64,000 nt of DNA from Oscillospiraceae bacterium (GTDB lineage Bacteria > Bacillota > Clostridia > Oscillospirales > CAG-272): assembly GCA_022009675.1 (NCBI GenBank), contig CP091718.1, forward strand, positions 372,001 through 436,000, given 5' to 3'. A program made the translations under genes and the position numbers. Shown piece by piece: positions 10,962 through 21,446 of the stretch. Each line of letters starts with the position of its first letter. Position 1 is the first letter of the stretch. The notes under the pieces are model-generated. The model was not told the DNA's origin and did not search any database. It saw nothing but the letters and a program-made list of their open reading frames with translations.

Positions 10962-11444
10962 TTTTCCCCCTTCCCGCGGGTTCTTGGTGCGGTGGCGGAT
11001 CATGTCCTTGATCTGCTCGCTGATCTGTGCGGCGCCCTCGGCGTCACGGGAAACGATGAGAATGGTATCGTCCCCTGCCACGCATCCCAGCAGGGACGGA
11101 TGATGCAGGCGATCCACCTCGGTGGCAAGCGCGTTCGCCATACCGGAGAGGGTGTGCAGGACAACCAGATTCCCGGTGAATTCCGCCCGGACGATGGTCT
11201 CCGCCAGCGCACTGCTGATATGCAGGGCAGTCTGGCTGGTCGCGTCCTCCTGCGGCATGACATAGCGGTAACTGCCGCGCCCGGTCATGATCTTGACCAG
11301 CTTCAGCTCGCGGATGTCGCGGGAAACAGTCGCCTGCGTGACGTCAAAGCCCTCGCGGCGGAGGTATTCAATCAGTTCATCCTGCGTTTCGATCTCATGC
11401 TCGGTAATAATCTCAATTACCTTCTCCAGACGGTTCTTTTTCAT
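10958..11444 (-). CDS. argR: arginine repressor ArgR/AhrC, one frameshift near the end
   Basis: About 160 residues. N-terminal winged helix with TQDELIEYLRREGFDVTQATVSRDI, then the C-terminal arginine-binding/hexamer domain with GCVAGDDTILIV. It represses arginine synthesis and activates breakdown when bound to arginine. At the C5 run 10966-10970 one base fewer gives the ending REGEK and a TGA that overlaps the recN start. AAAGGA lies 11 bases before ATG 11444. The argR-recN pairing is conserved in Firmicutes. Confidence 0.92.
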
Positions 11445-11567
11445 GTAGTTTTGATTCCTTTCGGCGTATATTTTCATTTGTTTGTTCTCATACTTTGCTG
11501 TTTTGCAGGGCAGCGCCCTCTGCGGGAAGCCCCGATCCGCCGTGCAGACGGTTTCCGGCGACTGCCC

Positions 11568-12519
11568 TTATGAATAATCCGCCATCTTTGCCCGCAGGCG
11601 GTCATAGAAGCCGTAACTGCGCAGGCGGACCAGTCGGGTTTTAAGCGGGGAACGGACGATGCGTACCGTCTCCCCGCGGTACAGCTCACAGTTGGTGCGC
11701 CCGTCCACGGTCAGGTACAGCATTTTCTCCCGCTGACAGATGTTTTTAATCTCCAGCGTCGCATCATCCGGGAAAATCAGCGGACGCGCCGCCAGCGAGT
11801 GCGGGCAGATGGGCGTCACGCAGAAGCAGGACACGCGCGGATCCGCAACGGGTCCACCTGCCGACATAGAGTAGGCGGTTGAGCCGGTCGGCGTCGCCAC
11901 GATCAGTCCGTCCGCCCGATAGCCCGTCACCAGCCGCCCGTTCTCATACAGTTCAATGTCGATGATGCGGGCGATGGAGCCGTTGGTAATGACCGCATCG
12001 TTGAGTCCGTACATGGAGGCGCGCACCTCACGTGCGGCGGTCAGGATCTCCACGCCCAGCATGGAGCGCGTTTCGGTATGCCACATCGGGTTGCCGGCAC
12101 TGTCAACGGCAAACAGGCGGGACAGCAGATCCAGCTCCCCCAGTTCCAGCTCCGCCATGTAGCCGACGCGCCCCAGATTGATGCCCAGCACCGGCACGCC
12201 GCGCGGAGCGGCACGCCGTGCCGCCTCCAGGATACTGCCGTCCCCGCCCAGCACCACCACCATATCCGCACGGGCGTACAGCTCGTCCATCGGCAGGAAG
12301 GTGAACGGCATACGCCCCCCGGTTCATGCGCAGGATCTTGTCCCGGTTGAAGGACGCCGCCATGACCTCGCAGGGGTACGCCGCCAGCCGCAGTGCCACC
12401 TGCATCGCCGCGCCTGCCTTTTCGTATATATTGAAATTGGTTACAAGCGCGATCCGCCGGGAGGCACCTGCCGGCAGGTCTGTCCGCGTTTCTTTTTCTT
12501 TCGCTTTAGCTGTTTCCAT
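11568..12519 (-). CDS. nadK: NAD kinase, one frameshift
   Basis: About 316 residues. MVVVLGGDGSILEAAR is the GGDG active-site motif; GINLGRVGYMAEL and IVATPTGSTAYSMSAGGP are the other conserved NAD kinase blocks. It phosphorylates NAD to NADP. Break: run of six C at 12315-12320; five restores RMNRGRMPFTFLP. The ATG at 12519 has AGGTGG upstream and begins 6 bases after the tlyA stop. A 123-base stretch between this gene and argR shows no feature. Confidence 0.9.
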
Positions 12520-12524
12520 TCTGT

Positions 12525-13335
12525 TTACCACCTGAAATGTGTTGCGGATACCGTCATGCCGTCCGCACGAAGTACGCAAAGGAATTCCCTGTTGCCGTCC
12601 CCGCCCGCGATGGGTGAAGGGATCAGCCCCCTGCCGCGTAAAGCCGCAGGCGGCGGCGCTCGCGGTCACGCGCTCGACAGCGGCGCGGCGGTCGCGCTCG
12701 GCTGTCACCACGCCGTGCCGGGACAGGGCGGCAGTTCCGCACTCAAACTGCGGCTTGACAAGGCTTATCAGGAATCCGCCCGGCAACAGTATACCCGCCA
12801 GCGCCGGGAGAATCAGCGTTTGGGAGATGAAGGATACGTCCATCACCGCGCCGCCCACTTTTCCCGCAAACAGGCTCCCGTCCGGGTTCCTGCCGGACGG
12901 CTCCAGTGCGCCCAGCGTCTCTGGAGTCAGCAGGCGGGCATTGACGCCCTCGGCACAGCGAACCCGCTCGTCCGCCCGGAGCTGGGGATGCAGCTGCCCG
13001 TGCCCTGCGTCGATGCAGTACACCCTTGCCGCCCCGCGCGAAAGCAGGCAATCGGTAAAGCCCCCGGTGGACGCGCCGATGTCCGCGAACACCCCGCCCG
13101 CTACCGGGACAGGGAACGCATCCAGCGCCGCCTCCAGCTTGAGTCCGCCGCGCCCGACGTAGCGCGTCTCCCGACTCTCGCCAACCTCCAGCGTATGCGC
13201 GCCGGGCGGTACTTCCTGCGCGGGCTTTTCCACCGGACGTCCGTCCAGCAGTACGGCGCCCGCCTCGATCAGCCGCCGCGCCAGCGTGCGGGATGCCGCC
13301 ACGCCGCGCTCCACCAGATACACGTCGGCTCTCAT
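12525..13335 (-). CDS. tlyA: TlyA-family rRNA 2'-O-methyltransferase, one frameshift
   Basis: About 269 residues. N-terminal S4 RNA-binding domain (VYLVERGVAASRTLARRLI), then a Rossmann methyltransferase with FADIGASTGGFTDCLL (SAM-binding) and VSFISQTLILPAL. TlyA enzymes methylate 16S and 23S rRNA cytidines at the 2'-O position; some relatives are called hemolysins. Break at the C5 run 12627-12631; four C gives GLIPSPIAGGDGN and the TAA at 12527. The ATG overlaps the preceding stop (ATGA). Confidence 0.9.
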
Positions 13336-13816
13336 AGTATCAGGTTCGCGCGGTAGTACGGGATCAGGCACATCAGGAACGGCACGATCGCTCCCACGAC
13401 CGCCCCCACAAACACCTGAAGGGGGTGTGCCCAATCAGCTCCTTCAGATTCCGGTCGATGTCCTCGGTTCCGGAGGACGTGAACAGGTCACGCACGATGC
13501 GGTTGAGGACCTTTGCCTGCTCGCCAGCCTCCCGGCGGACGCCGGTCGCGTCCCGCATGACCACCACGGTAAACAGGAGGGACACGGCAAACAGCGGGGA
13601 ATCCAGCCCGCAGGACATCCCGCAGGCGACCGTCAGCGCGCAGACCGCCGCCGTATGCGAGGACGGCATACCGCCCGTGCCGAACAGCAGCTCGACCACA
13701 TTGAAGGTCTTCTGCCGGAAAATGCCGGTAAACACTTTCATAAACTGCGCGGTGAACCAGCCGACACCGGCGCAGACCAAAGGGAAATTGTCCAGAAGTG
13801 CTTGAAAAAAACGCAT
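13332..13816 (-). CDS. divergent PAP2 (DUF212) membrane protein, one frameshift
   Basis: About 161 residues with several hydrophobic segments. GGMPSSHTAAVCALT is the phosphatase-like PSSH motif of DUF212, and the C terminus after correction reads GHTPLQVFVGAVVGAI, a family hallmark. The break is at the run 13421-13425, where six rather than five bases restore this reading. Function is unknown; the family is related to acid phosphatase/vanadium haloperoxidase enzymes. It occupies the place where many Firmicutes carry dxs between ispA and tlyA. Confidence 0.8.
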
Positions 13817-13846
13817 GAATGTTTCCTTTCCGTGCCGTGCGGCGCC

Positions 13847-14786
13847 TCAGCTTTTCCGGTCGGCAAGGAAGACAGCCAGAGCGCGCAGGCGCTCCGCGCC
13901 GAGGGTAGCCGGCAAGCAACTCCGCCGCCTCGCGGGAAAGCCGTTCCGCCTCGGCAATCGCCTGCTCCACCGTGCAGAAGGACAGGAACGTGTTCTTATT
14001 ATGCCCCGCATCGCTGCCGACAGACTTGCCCATCTGCTCCTCTGTCGCCGTGACATCCAGCACATCGTCCACGATCTGGAACGCCAACCCGATGCGGTCG
14101 GCATATCCGGCGGCGACCCGCATCTCCCCGCCGTCCGCCGGTCTGCCCGCCGCCAGCACGCCGAGCTGTGCCGCCGCGCGGATCAGCGCGCCGGTCTTGC
14201 GCGCCTGCAGGAGCAGCAGTTCCTCGCGCGTCAGGGTATGCTTCTCACCGAACATATCCATGACCTGCCCGCGCACCATGCCGCCGCACCCGGCGGCATC
14301 CGACAGCACGCCGACCGCCGCGATCCGCGTCTCCGGAGAAAGCCCGCCGGCACGCGCCAGCATCCCGAAGGCATCCAGTGCCAGTCCGTCGCCTGCCAAC
14401 AGTGCCGCCGCCTCGCCGAACACGCGGTGGTTGGTCGGACGTCCGCGCCGCAACGCGTCATCGTCCATGCAGGGCAGGTCATCATGGATGAGCGAGAAGG
14501 TATGCACCATCTCAACCGCCGCCGCGAACGGCAACGCCGCCGCAGTATCCCCGCCGAACAGGCGGCAGAATTCCAGCGTCAGCGCCGGACGCACCCGCTT
14601 CCCCCCGGCAAGCAGGGAGTAGCGCACAGCCTCGTCCAGTCCTCTGTCACAGCGACCATCCTGTCCGCCCCGATACAGCCCGTCCAGGAAAGCATCCACC
14701 CGTGCCGCATCCTCTTCCAATACGGTGCGGGCAAGCGCGGCGGCATCCGCCGCGCATACCTCCCGCTCTGTCTGTCTGTCGTCCAT
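13847..14786 (-). CDS. ispA: farnesyl/geranyl diphosphate synthase, one frameshift
   Basis: About 312 residues. First Asp-rich motif LIHDDLPCMDDD and second VDDVLDVTA (DDxxD variant), plus GGKRVRPALTLE, define a short-chain trans-prenyl transferase making farnesyl diphosphate for undecaprenol and quinones. The break is at 13903-13905; one base fewer gives LLAGYLGAERLRALAVF and the TGA at 13847. It starts 4 bases after the xseB stop, consistent with an operon. Confidence 0.92.
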
Positions 14787-14790
14787 ACGG

Positions 14791-15141
14791 TCACGCCTCC
14801 CCGTCCGCCGCATCCGGCTCCGAAAAATCCGCCGGGCGGATGTCCCCCTCGGCGGTGCGCCGCAGGATTCTGACCTTCTGCTCCGCCTCGTCCAGCTCCC
14901 GCGTGCAGGCGCGCACCAGTGCCACGCCCTCCTCGTACAGCGCAAGGCTTTCCTCCAGCGGCAGCTCCCCGCTCTCCAGCCGGGAGACAATCTCCTCCAG
15001 CCGTGCGCTCCGCTGCTCATAGGGCAGTGCGGCGGCGCTCTCCTCCGGCGATTTCTTCTTTCCGGGCACTGCCTTTTTCTTCTTGGCAGTTCCGGTCTCC
15101 GGCGCCTGCTCCGCGTCGGTTCTGCTCTGCTTGTCCGTCAT
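14791..15141 (-). CDS. xseB: exodeoxyribonuclease VII small subunit
   Basis: Intact, 116 residues; the family is usually about 80. The conserved core SARLEEIVSRLESGELPLEESLALYEEGVAL sits in the middle. A Lys-rich N-terminal extension (TAKKKKAVPGKKKS) accounts for the extra length and may bind nucleic acid (inference). The ATG overlaps the xseA stop, as expected for a fixed-ratio subunit pair. Confidence 0.92.
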   Translation of the reverse strand: MTDKQSRTDAEQAPETGTAKKKKAVPGKKKSPEESAAALPYEQRSARLEEIVSRLESGELPLEESLALYEEGVALVRACTRELDEAEQKVRILRRTAEGDIRPADFSEPDAADGEA

Positions 15142-16427
15142 ACGTCTGCCTCCCTGTCCGCACCGTCCGGTGCCATGTCCGTATTTTGGATCTCCACACG
15201 TTCCACCCGTGCGTGTGCCGTACCGTCCGCAAACTGTACCGCAACCGCCGCACCCGGTGCAAGTCCCGCCGCGCGGGGGATCAGCCGCCCGTCCGGCGTG
15301 CGCACCAGCGCATACCCCCTGCCCAGCACCGCCAGCGGACTGAGCGCCTGCATCTGCGCACACAGGCGGCGCAACTCGCGCCCGCGCACATCCAGTCCGT
15401 GCCGCATCGCCCGCTCCAGCCGCTGTGCGGTCGGCTTCAGCAGTTCCCGCCGGCGCTGAACCGCGCCCTCCGGTGCGGTCAGTACACGCCGCGCCGCCAG
15501 CCCGGCAATGCGGTCGCGCTCCCGCGCAAGTCGCCCGTCCAGCGCATTGTCCAGCCGGTCGGACAGCCCCCGGACGCGCCGCCCGAGATCCGCCCGGTCG
15601 GGCGTTGCCATTTCGGCGGCGGCAGAGGGGGTTGCCGCCCGGCGGTCGGCGACAAAATCCGAGATGGAAAAATCCACCTCGTGTCCCACCGCCGAGATGA
15701 TCGGAATGTCGGAAGCCGCAATGACACGGGCAAGTCCCTCGTCATTGAAGCACCACAGATCCTCCGTCGAGCCGCCACCCCGTCCCAGAATGATGACATC
15801 CACCGCCTGCTCCGGGTCGCTCCGGACGGCAGGCGAATTGAAGTACCGTACCCCGCCAGCCAGGTACCGGGACGCACGCGCGCCCTGCACCTCGGAGGGG
15901 AACAGCAGGATTTCCACCGACGGCATCCGTCCCCGCGCCACCCGGATGATATCATGGATGGCGGCGCCGGACGGCGATGTGATTACGCCGATGCGCCGGG
16001 GGTACGGCGGCAACGGCTTTTTACGGGCGGAGTCAAACAGCCCCTCCGCCCCCAGCTTTGCCTTCAGCTGTTCAAAGGCGACGGCAAGGTCGCCGGCACC
16101 GACCGGCACCAGCGCATCCGCCACCAGTTGGTACTGCCCGCGTACCGCATACACCGACACCCGCCCGTGCAGGATGACGCGCATCCCGTTCTCCGGGGAG
16201 AAGCGCAGCGTCGATACCTGCCGGGCAAACATGACGCCGCCGATCGCGCTGTTCTCATCCTTGAGCGAGAAGTACAGGTGACCGGAAGCGTACAGCCGGA
16301 CACCGGACAGCTCCCCCTGTACATAAACGTCGCGCAACAGGGGGGCGCTCTCCAGGGTTGCCTTGATGCATTCATTCAGCTGACTGACCGACAGAGTCGG
16401 CCTCGGATCCTGTCCGTTACGTTCCAT
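15138..16427 (-). CDS. xseA: exodeoxyribonuclease VII large subunit
   Basis: Intact, 429 residues from ATG 16427. N-terminal OB fold (SVSQLNECIKATLE...YVQGELSG) followed by the catalytic domain with GVITSPSGAAIHDI and DVIILGRGGGSTEDLW...AVGHEVDFSISDFVAD. With XseB it degrades single-stranded DNA from both ends. The ATG lies within the end of the upstream M22 gene (11-base overlap). Confidence 0.95.
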   Translation of the reverse strand: MERNGQDPRPTLSVSQLNECIKATLESAPLLRDVYVQGELSGVRLYASGHLYFSLKDENSAIGGVMFARQVSTLRFSPENGMRVILHGRVSVYAVRGQYQLVADALVPVGAGDLAVAFEQLKAKLGAEGLFDSARKKPLPPYPRRIGVITSPSGAAIHDIIRVARGRMPSVEILLFPSEVQGARASRYLAGGVRYFNSPAVRSDPEQAVDVIILGRGGGSTEDLWCFNDEGLARVIAASDIPIISAVGHEVDFSISDFVADRRAATPSAAAEMATPDRADLGRRVRGLSDRLDNALDGRLARERDRIAGLAARRVLTAPEGAVQRRRELLKPTAQRLERAMRHGLDVRGRELRRLCAQMQALSPLAVLGRGYALVRTPDGRLIPRAAGLAPGAAVAVQFADGTAHARVERVEIQNTDMAPDGADREADV

Positions 16428-17502
16428 CGTGCCGCGCTCCTTTCCCGGAACCGGACGACCGCCCGGCATTATCCCGCTCCGCCGCCAGCGCGGCTTCCGC
16501 GCACAAAAGAGCGATCCCGGCGGCATTATCCGCCGAGAACGCAGGCTCCGAAAAGCGGCATTCCCACGCCGCCCCGGCTGTCAGGAGCGGGCGGATGAAA
16601 CGGTTGCTCATCACGCCGCCCGCGTACAGCACCGGCAACGGTGCCGGACGACAGCTCCGCAGGCTTTCCTGTATCTGATCCGTCATGAGCCGCAGTGTTT
16701 TCCCGACTGCTGTCAGCACCCACGCCGCTACCAGCGGGGCATCGGACGTTTCCGCCCACAGCTTCGCCGCCTGATTCTCAAAGCCGGAAAGGTTACACAC
16801 GCCGCCGCGCACCGAGGGGCGGATCGGCGGCAGGGGCACGGTGCAGGTCCGTGCCAGTGCCTCCAGCGCGGGACCGCAGGGGAACGGCAGTCCCAGCAGG
16901 ACGCCCACGCGGTCTATGACCTGTCCGGCGTGCAGGTCTGCACCGTACCCGACAATTTCAACCGAAAAGCCGCCCGGCACGGGATGTGCCAGCACCGCCT
17001 CGGTCGTACCTCCGGAAACGTGAAAGGCAAGGAAATCCCCGTCCGGCAGTTCCCCTGCCGACCGGTCGCAGGGCAGGCTTCCGGAGGAGTACAGTGCCGC
17101 CATGATGTGCCCGCTCTGGTGCGAGAACCGGTACAGCGGCACGCCTGCCCCGGCGGCGAACGCCTCCGCCGCCGCCACGCCCGCAAGGAAGCAGGGCATA
17201 TAGGAATCGGCGGCGTCCCGCGGGCGTGCCGAAACGCCCACCGCCGCCGGGCACCAGCCGCCAGCCTCCATATCCGCCCGGAGAAGGCGCATCAGCTCCG
17301 GCAGGTTCCGGGTGTGCGCGAACAGCGCATCGCTCTGCCGCAGTCCCCGCGCACCGGGCGCAACCGGCAACGGCGCCTTGCGATTGGACACCACCCGCAG
17401 GCGACCGGGCGCATCCGGTTCGCGGACAGCCAGCGACACGGACGTTGTATAATTGCTGGTGTCAATACCGACCCAGCAGGTATGCGTATACGGATACGGC
17501 AT
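16417..17502 (-). CDS. TsaD-like M22 family (O-sialoglycoprotein endopeptidase) paralogue
   Basis: Intact, 361 residues. VGIDTSNYTTSVSL is the ASKHA nucleotide-binding start; the metal site HxxxH appears as SHQSGHIM; HVSGGTTE and YAGGVMSN are further ASKHA motifs. It resembles TsaD (t6A tRNA modification), but this xseA-linked clostridial form is a divergent paralogue and its substrate is unknown. Alternative: the only TsaD of this genome, which I consider less likely because of the divergence. Confidence 0.75.
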   Translation of the reverse strand: MPYPYTHTCWVGIDTSNYTTSVSLAVREPDAPGRLRVVSNRKAPLPVAPGARGLRQSDALFAHTRNLPELMRLLRADMEAGGWCPAAVGVSARPRDAADSYMPCFLAGVAAAEAFAAGAGVPLYRFSHQSGHIMAALYSSGSLPCDRSAGELPDGDFLAFHVSGGTTEAVLAHPVPGGFSVEIVGYGADLHAGQVIDRVGVLLGLPFPCGPALEALARTCTVPLPPIRPSVRGGVCNLSGFENQAAKLWAETSDAPLVAAWVLTAVGKTLRLMTDQIQESLRSCRPAPLPVLYAGGVMSNRFIRPLLTAGAAWECRFSEPAFSADNAAGIALLCAEAALAAERDNAGRSSGSGKGARHDGT

Positions 17503-17507
17503 GAATT

Positions 17508-18012
17508 TTATTCCGCGTCCGGCACATCGGTCTCCGGCACCGGAGACGGCTCGACAGCCGGCTCCTCCGGAGCAATCTGGTCAGCCGGGGCATCCTTGAC
17601 CGCGTTGAGCACCCCGTTGACAAAGGCGCGCGCGCGCGGATCGTCAAACTTTTTGGACAGTTCGACTGCCTCGTTGATTGCCACGACGGGCGGCACACCC
17701 TTAGCAAACCGCAGCTCGTAGGTCCCCAGCCGCAGGACTGCGCGGGACACGCGCGAGAGGCGTTTTGTCTTCCATCCCTTGGCAAAACCTGCCGATCAGC
17801 GCATCAATCTCCTCCAGATGCGCCATCACGCCGAGGTAAGTGCCGCGCAGGTAGGGGTCATTCCCGTCAAACTCCCTGTCCTCCGCCGCGCGCTCCAGGA
17901 TCTGCTCCGCCGTTTCGCCCTCATGAAACTCCGTTTCGTACAGCAGGCCAAACACCTGCTCCCGCGCCTGTCGGCGCGCGTTTTTCTTTTCGTTCCTGCT
18001 TGCCTCTGCCAT
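17508..18012 (-). CDS. nusB: transcription antitermination factor NusB, one frameshift
   Basis: About 167 residues. ARRQAREQVFGLLYETEF and, after correction, DKRLSRVSRAVLRLGTYELRF...AINEAVELSKKF are NusB signatures. It binds boxA RNA with NusE and supports rRNA transcription. The break is the T4 run 17763-17766 (three restores the frame). The C terminus has an acidic Pro/Glu-rich tail of about 25 residues. It heads the nusB-to-recN gene run and has its own promoter. Confidence 0.9.
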
Positions 18013-18108
18013 ATCGGACTCCTTTTTTTACACCCGTGCGGGGGCGGCGTTCCCTGCCTCCCCTGCTCCGTTTCTTCGGTTTTCAAAGAACCTGTTTCAA
18101 TGCTTATA

Positions 18109-18138
18109 TTATACTTCCTTCCACCGGAAAAAGTCAAC
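18109..18138 (-). promoter_or_regulatory. nusB promoter (TTGACT-18-TATAAT)
   Basis: Minus strand: TTGACT (18138-18133) and TATAAT (18114-18109), 18-base spacing, about 97 bases before the nusB ATG. Confidence 0.7.
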
Positions 18139-18269
18139 ATAAAAAAATGAATAAATACAGGGAAAAATGAATATCCCGCTTTTGGTCATTTCCCTGCGGC
18201 AGGCAGCCGGCGTCCTGCCGAGTCGATGGCAGAAGGGAAGAAAAAGAGGACGGTCCCCGGCGGAACAAA

Positions 18270-18311
18270 AATCAAAAATCTCCCCTTCCCCGGACGGAAA
18301 GAGGGAGATTG
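18270..18311 (-). terminator. terminator after rbfA
   Basis: On the minus strand AATCTCCC pairs with GGGGAGATT, followed by the T-rich TTTGATTTTTG. It would end the pgk-tpiA-rbfA direction of transcription. The remaining sequence between 18139 and 18445 shows nothing else. Confidence 0.65.
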
Positions 18312-18445
18312 GAGCAGCAAAAGTATTGCTGTGTCAGGAAAAGCCGGTTATCAAAGCCGCCGTGCCCTCACCGGAATCGGCGACAGCGGAGTCAGCAGCA
18401 GCCGAACAGGCAAGCCACCGCCATGCCGCCCCGGCTCGGGGGTCC

Positions 18446-18842
18446 TTACGGCTGCCCGCCGCGGTCTCCGCCCTGCGAGCTGTCCTGCTCATCCGGAGCA
18501 GTCTTGTAGGTGAAGCCACTGATAACTTTTTTTCAATGTGCGCACCGTAGGCGATGGACTTGTCCTCGCAGAAGGTCAACTCCGGCGTAACGCGCAGATT
18601 GAGCGTCTTTGCCAGCTGCCCGCGGATATAGCCGGAGGCGGCGGCAAGCCCGCGCCTGATCTCCTTCGGGTCACCCTGCAGGTGCGAGTAGTAGATTTTG
18701 GCGTACTTGAGGTCAGGCGAGACCTCCGCGCCGGTGACACTGACAAACGCCTGATTCAGGCGCGGATCCTGACCGTGCGCAGTATCTCTGCCGCAACCCG
18801 GTACATCTCCTCGTTGATACGGTCGTGTCTGTATTTTGCCAC
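18446..18842 (-). CDS. rbfA: ribosome-binding factor A, two frameshifts
   Basis: About 131 residues from a GTG at 18842, chosen because GGGAGG lies 7 bases upstream and the protein begins MAKYRHDRINEEMYR. Corrected blocks are RTVRDPRLNQAFVSVTG and LRVTPELTFCEDKSI...HIEKVISG. RbfA binds the 30S precursor during 16S rRNA maturation. Breaks: a missing base near 18768 and an extra one in the T7 run 18527-18533. The C-terminal tail is Gly/Asp-rich. Confidence 0.88.
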
Positions 18843-18956
18843 GGTAATTTCCTCCCTTCGGATAGGTTGGTCGGAGCCGGAAAAGCGGGGAAAGCCCGCA
18901 AGAGCCGTTCCCCCGCTGTCCGCAGTCACTCCGGAGACGCGATTCAGCGGCACCCT

Positions 18957-19721
18957 TTACTGCGCCGCATCCACAATGGCGGTGAACTTTGCGGCAACCA
19001 GGGAAGCGCCGCCGATCAGACCGCCGTCCACGTTGGGCTTTGACAGCAGTTCCGCCGCGTTTTTCTCGTTCATCGAGCCGCCGTACTGAATGGTGGTGGA
19101 CTCGGCGACCTCGTTGCCGTACAGCTCCGCCAGCGCGGCACGGATCTGTCCGCAGGTCTCGTCTGCCTGATCCGGCGTTGCGGTCAGCCCGGTGCCGATT
19201 GCCCAGACAGGCTCGTAGGCGATGATGACCCGCTTCATCTCTTCCGCGCTGACACCTGCAAGGTCAAGCTTGGTCTGCATGGAGACGACCTCGCGGGTAA
19301 TGCCCGCCAGCCGCTGCTCCTTGACCTCACCCAGGCACAGAATGACGGTCATTCCGGCGGCGAGTGCCGCACGGGTACGCTGGTTGACCGTTTCATCGGT
19401 CTCGCCAAAGTACTGGCGGCGCTCGGAGTGACCGATGATGACGTACTTGACGCCGCATTCGGTCAGCATACGTGCACTGACCTCGCCGGTGTATGCACCG
19501 TGGTCGGCAAAGTGGACGTTCTCGGCGCCGATGTGAATGTTCGAGCCCTGCGCCGCCGCCTGCGCCGCCGCAATGGTGACATACGGTGCGCAGAAGATAA
19601 CATCGCAGGCATCCTTGCCGGCGACCATGGGCTTGATTTCATTGATAAAAGCGGTCGCTTCGGCGGGGGTGAAGTTCATTTTCCAGTTGCCGGCGATCAC
19701 GGTTCTTCTTTTGCTGTTCAT
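18957..19721 (-). CDS. tpiA: triosephosphate isomerase
   Basis: Intact, 254 residues. AGNWKMNFT, GHSERRQYFGETDE (catalytic His), AYEPVWAIGTG (catalytic Glu) and IQYGGSMNEKN (phosphate loop) are all present. Interconverts dihydroxyacetone phosphate and glyceraldehyde 3-phosphate in glycolysis. It lies 125 bases downstream of pgk in the same direction. Confidence 0.97.
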   Translation of the reverse strand: MNSKRRTVIAGNWKMNFTPAEATAFINEIKPMVAGKDACDVIFCAPYVTIAAAQAAAQGSNIHIGAENVHFADHGAYTGEVSARMLTECGVKYVIIGHSERRQYFGETDETVNQRTRAALAAGMTVILCLGEVKEQRLAGITREVVSMQTKLDLAGVSAEEMKRVIIAYEPVWAIGTGLTATPDQADETCGQIRAALAELYGNEVAESTTIQYGGSMNEKNAAELLSKPNVDGGLIGGASLVAAKFTAIVDAAQ

Positions 19722-19846
19722 AACGATTCTACCTTCTTTTATTGTGTTCCGGGAGTCTCCGCCTGTTCCGCCGACTGACCGTGCGGGTTACTTGCAGAGA
19801 GCCTCCCTGTATTCAGGGATTCCGGTGGAAATTCGGGACGCGGGGC

Positions 19847-21161
19847 TTACCGATCCATCAGGCAGGCGATACCGGGCAGCTCCTTGCCCTCCAGGAACTC
19901 CAGCGATGCGCCGCCGCCCGTGGAGATGTGCGTGATGCGATCCGCGAAGCCGAGCTGCTCGCAGGCAGCCGCAGAATCGCCGCCGCCGACGATGGAAATC
20001 GCATCGGAATCAGCCAGAGCCTGCGCCACAGCGATGGTTCCCTTTGCCAGTGTCGGGTTCTCAAACACGCCCATAGGTCCGTTCCAGACAACGGTCTTGG
20101 CGGTCTTGGCGGCATCGGCATACAGCGCCATGGTCTTGGGACCGATGTCCAAGCCCTCCATGTCATCGGGAATCTTGTCGGAGTCCACGACCTTCACGTC
20201 GATCGCGCCGTCAATGGGATCAGGGAAGTGATCCGCCACCGTGGTATCGACAGGAAGCAGCAGCTTGACGCCGTTCTTCTCTGCGGTTGCCATCATTTCG
20301 CGGCAGTAATCGATCTTCTCGCTGTCCAGCAGGGACTTACCGACCGAGTAGCCCTTGGCGGCAAGGAAGGTATACGCCATACCGCCGCCGATGATGAGGG
20401 TATCAACCTTGGTCAGCAGGTTTGCGATGACATTGAGCTTGTCCGAGACCTTGGCACCGCCCAGAATGGCGACAAAGGGACGCTCCGGATCGGCAAGCGC
20501 CTTGCCCATCACCGAGATTTCCTTCTGAATCAGGTAGCCGCAGACAGCGGGCAGACCGGCATACTGCACGACGCCGGCGGTGGAGGCATGGGCGCGGTGC
20601 GCGGTGCCGAAAGCATCATTGACGAAAATCTCGGCAAATGCCGCCAACTTCCTCGAGAACTCCGGATCGTTCTTCTCCTCGGCAGCGGTGAAGCGGGTAT
20701 TTTTCCAGCAGGACGATATCACCGGGCTTCATTGCGGCGACCTTTGCCTGCGCATCCGCGCCGACCGTATCGGTTGCGAACACGACGCCGCCGCCCAGCA
20801 GCTCATTGAGCTTATCGGCGACGATGGAGAGCGACAGCTTCTTTCTGTCCTTGGCAGCCTTCTCAAGCGCGGCGGCGCGGGCAGCCTCCTGCTCCTCGGC
20901 GGGCAGAGCCTCGATCTTGGCAATCTCCTTCTTGTTCAGCTTGAGTTTCTCGTCCAGCACGTTGTGGGGTTTGCCCATGTGGGAGCAGAGAATGACCATG
21001 GCGCCGTGTGCCTTGAGGTACCGGATGGTAGGCAGAGCCTCCACGATACGCTTGTCGGAGGTGATGACACCGTCCTTGATCGGCACGTTGAAGTCACAGC
21101 GAACCAGTACCTTTTTGCCGGATACGTCGATGTCTTCGATGGTTTTCTTGTTGTACGTCAT
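19847..21161 (-). CDS. pgk: phosphoglycerate kinase, one frameshift
   Basis: About 437 residues. [32 protein letters not shown] and [10 protein letters not shown] are PGK signatures. It makes ATP and 3-phosphoglycerate in glycolysis. Break: T5 run 20700-20704; four gives [14 protein letters not shown] chose ATG 21161 ([10 protein letters not shown]) over ATG 21173 because AAGGTGG lies 8 bases before it. Confidence 0.95.
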
Positions 21162-21226
21162 ACAGTTTTCCACCTTTCTTTACTATGGGGTTCCGCCTGT
21201 CGGCAGTCCCCACTATCACATTTTAT

Positions 21227-21255
21227 ACTATACCACAACCGGTTCGTTTTTGCAA
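21227..21255 (-). promoter_or_regulatory. pgk promoter (TTGCAA-17-TATAGT)
   Basis: Minus strand TTGCAA (21255-21250), 17 bases, TATAGT (21232-21227); about 65 bases before the pgk start. Confidence 0.7.
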
Positions 21256-21368
21256 GGGGTATTTGTAAATATCCGGTGCAAAAACATTTACTTTTTTCAC
21301 CGGCGGCTGCCGCGCGGGAAACACCACCCGCCAAAATATAGAAACCTTAATAAATTTTCCGTAACCGC

Positions 21369-21397
21369 TTGACTTTCCGGTCCGGATATGCTATACT
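21369..21397 (+). promoter_or_regulatory. promoter of the S24 repressor gene (TTGACT-17-TATACT)
   Basis: TTGACT at 21369-21374 and TATACT at 21392-21397 with 17-base spacing, 50 bases before the ATG at 21447. Confidence 0.7.
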
Positions 21398-21446
21398 ACC
21401 CCATGAGAGAATGAAAGTCGCGGCGTGTGCCGCGCGGGGAGGCAGT

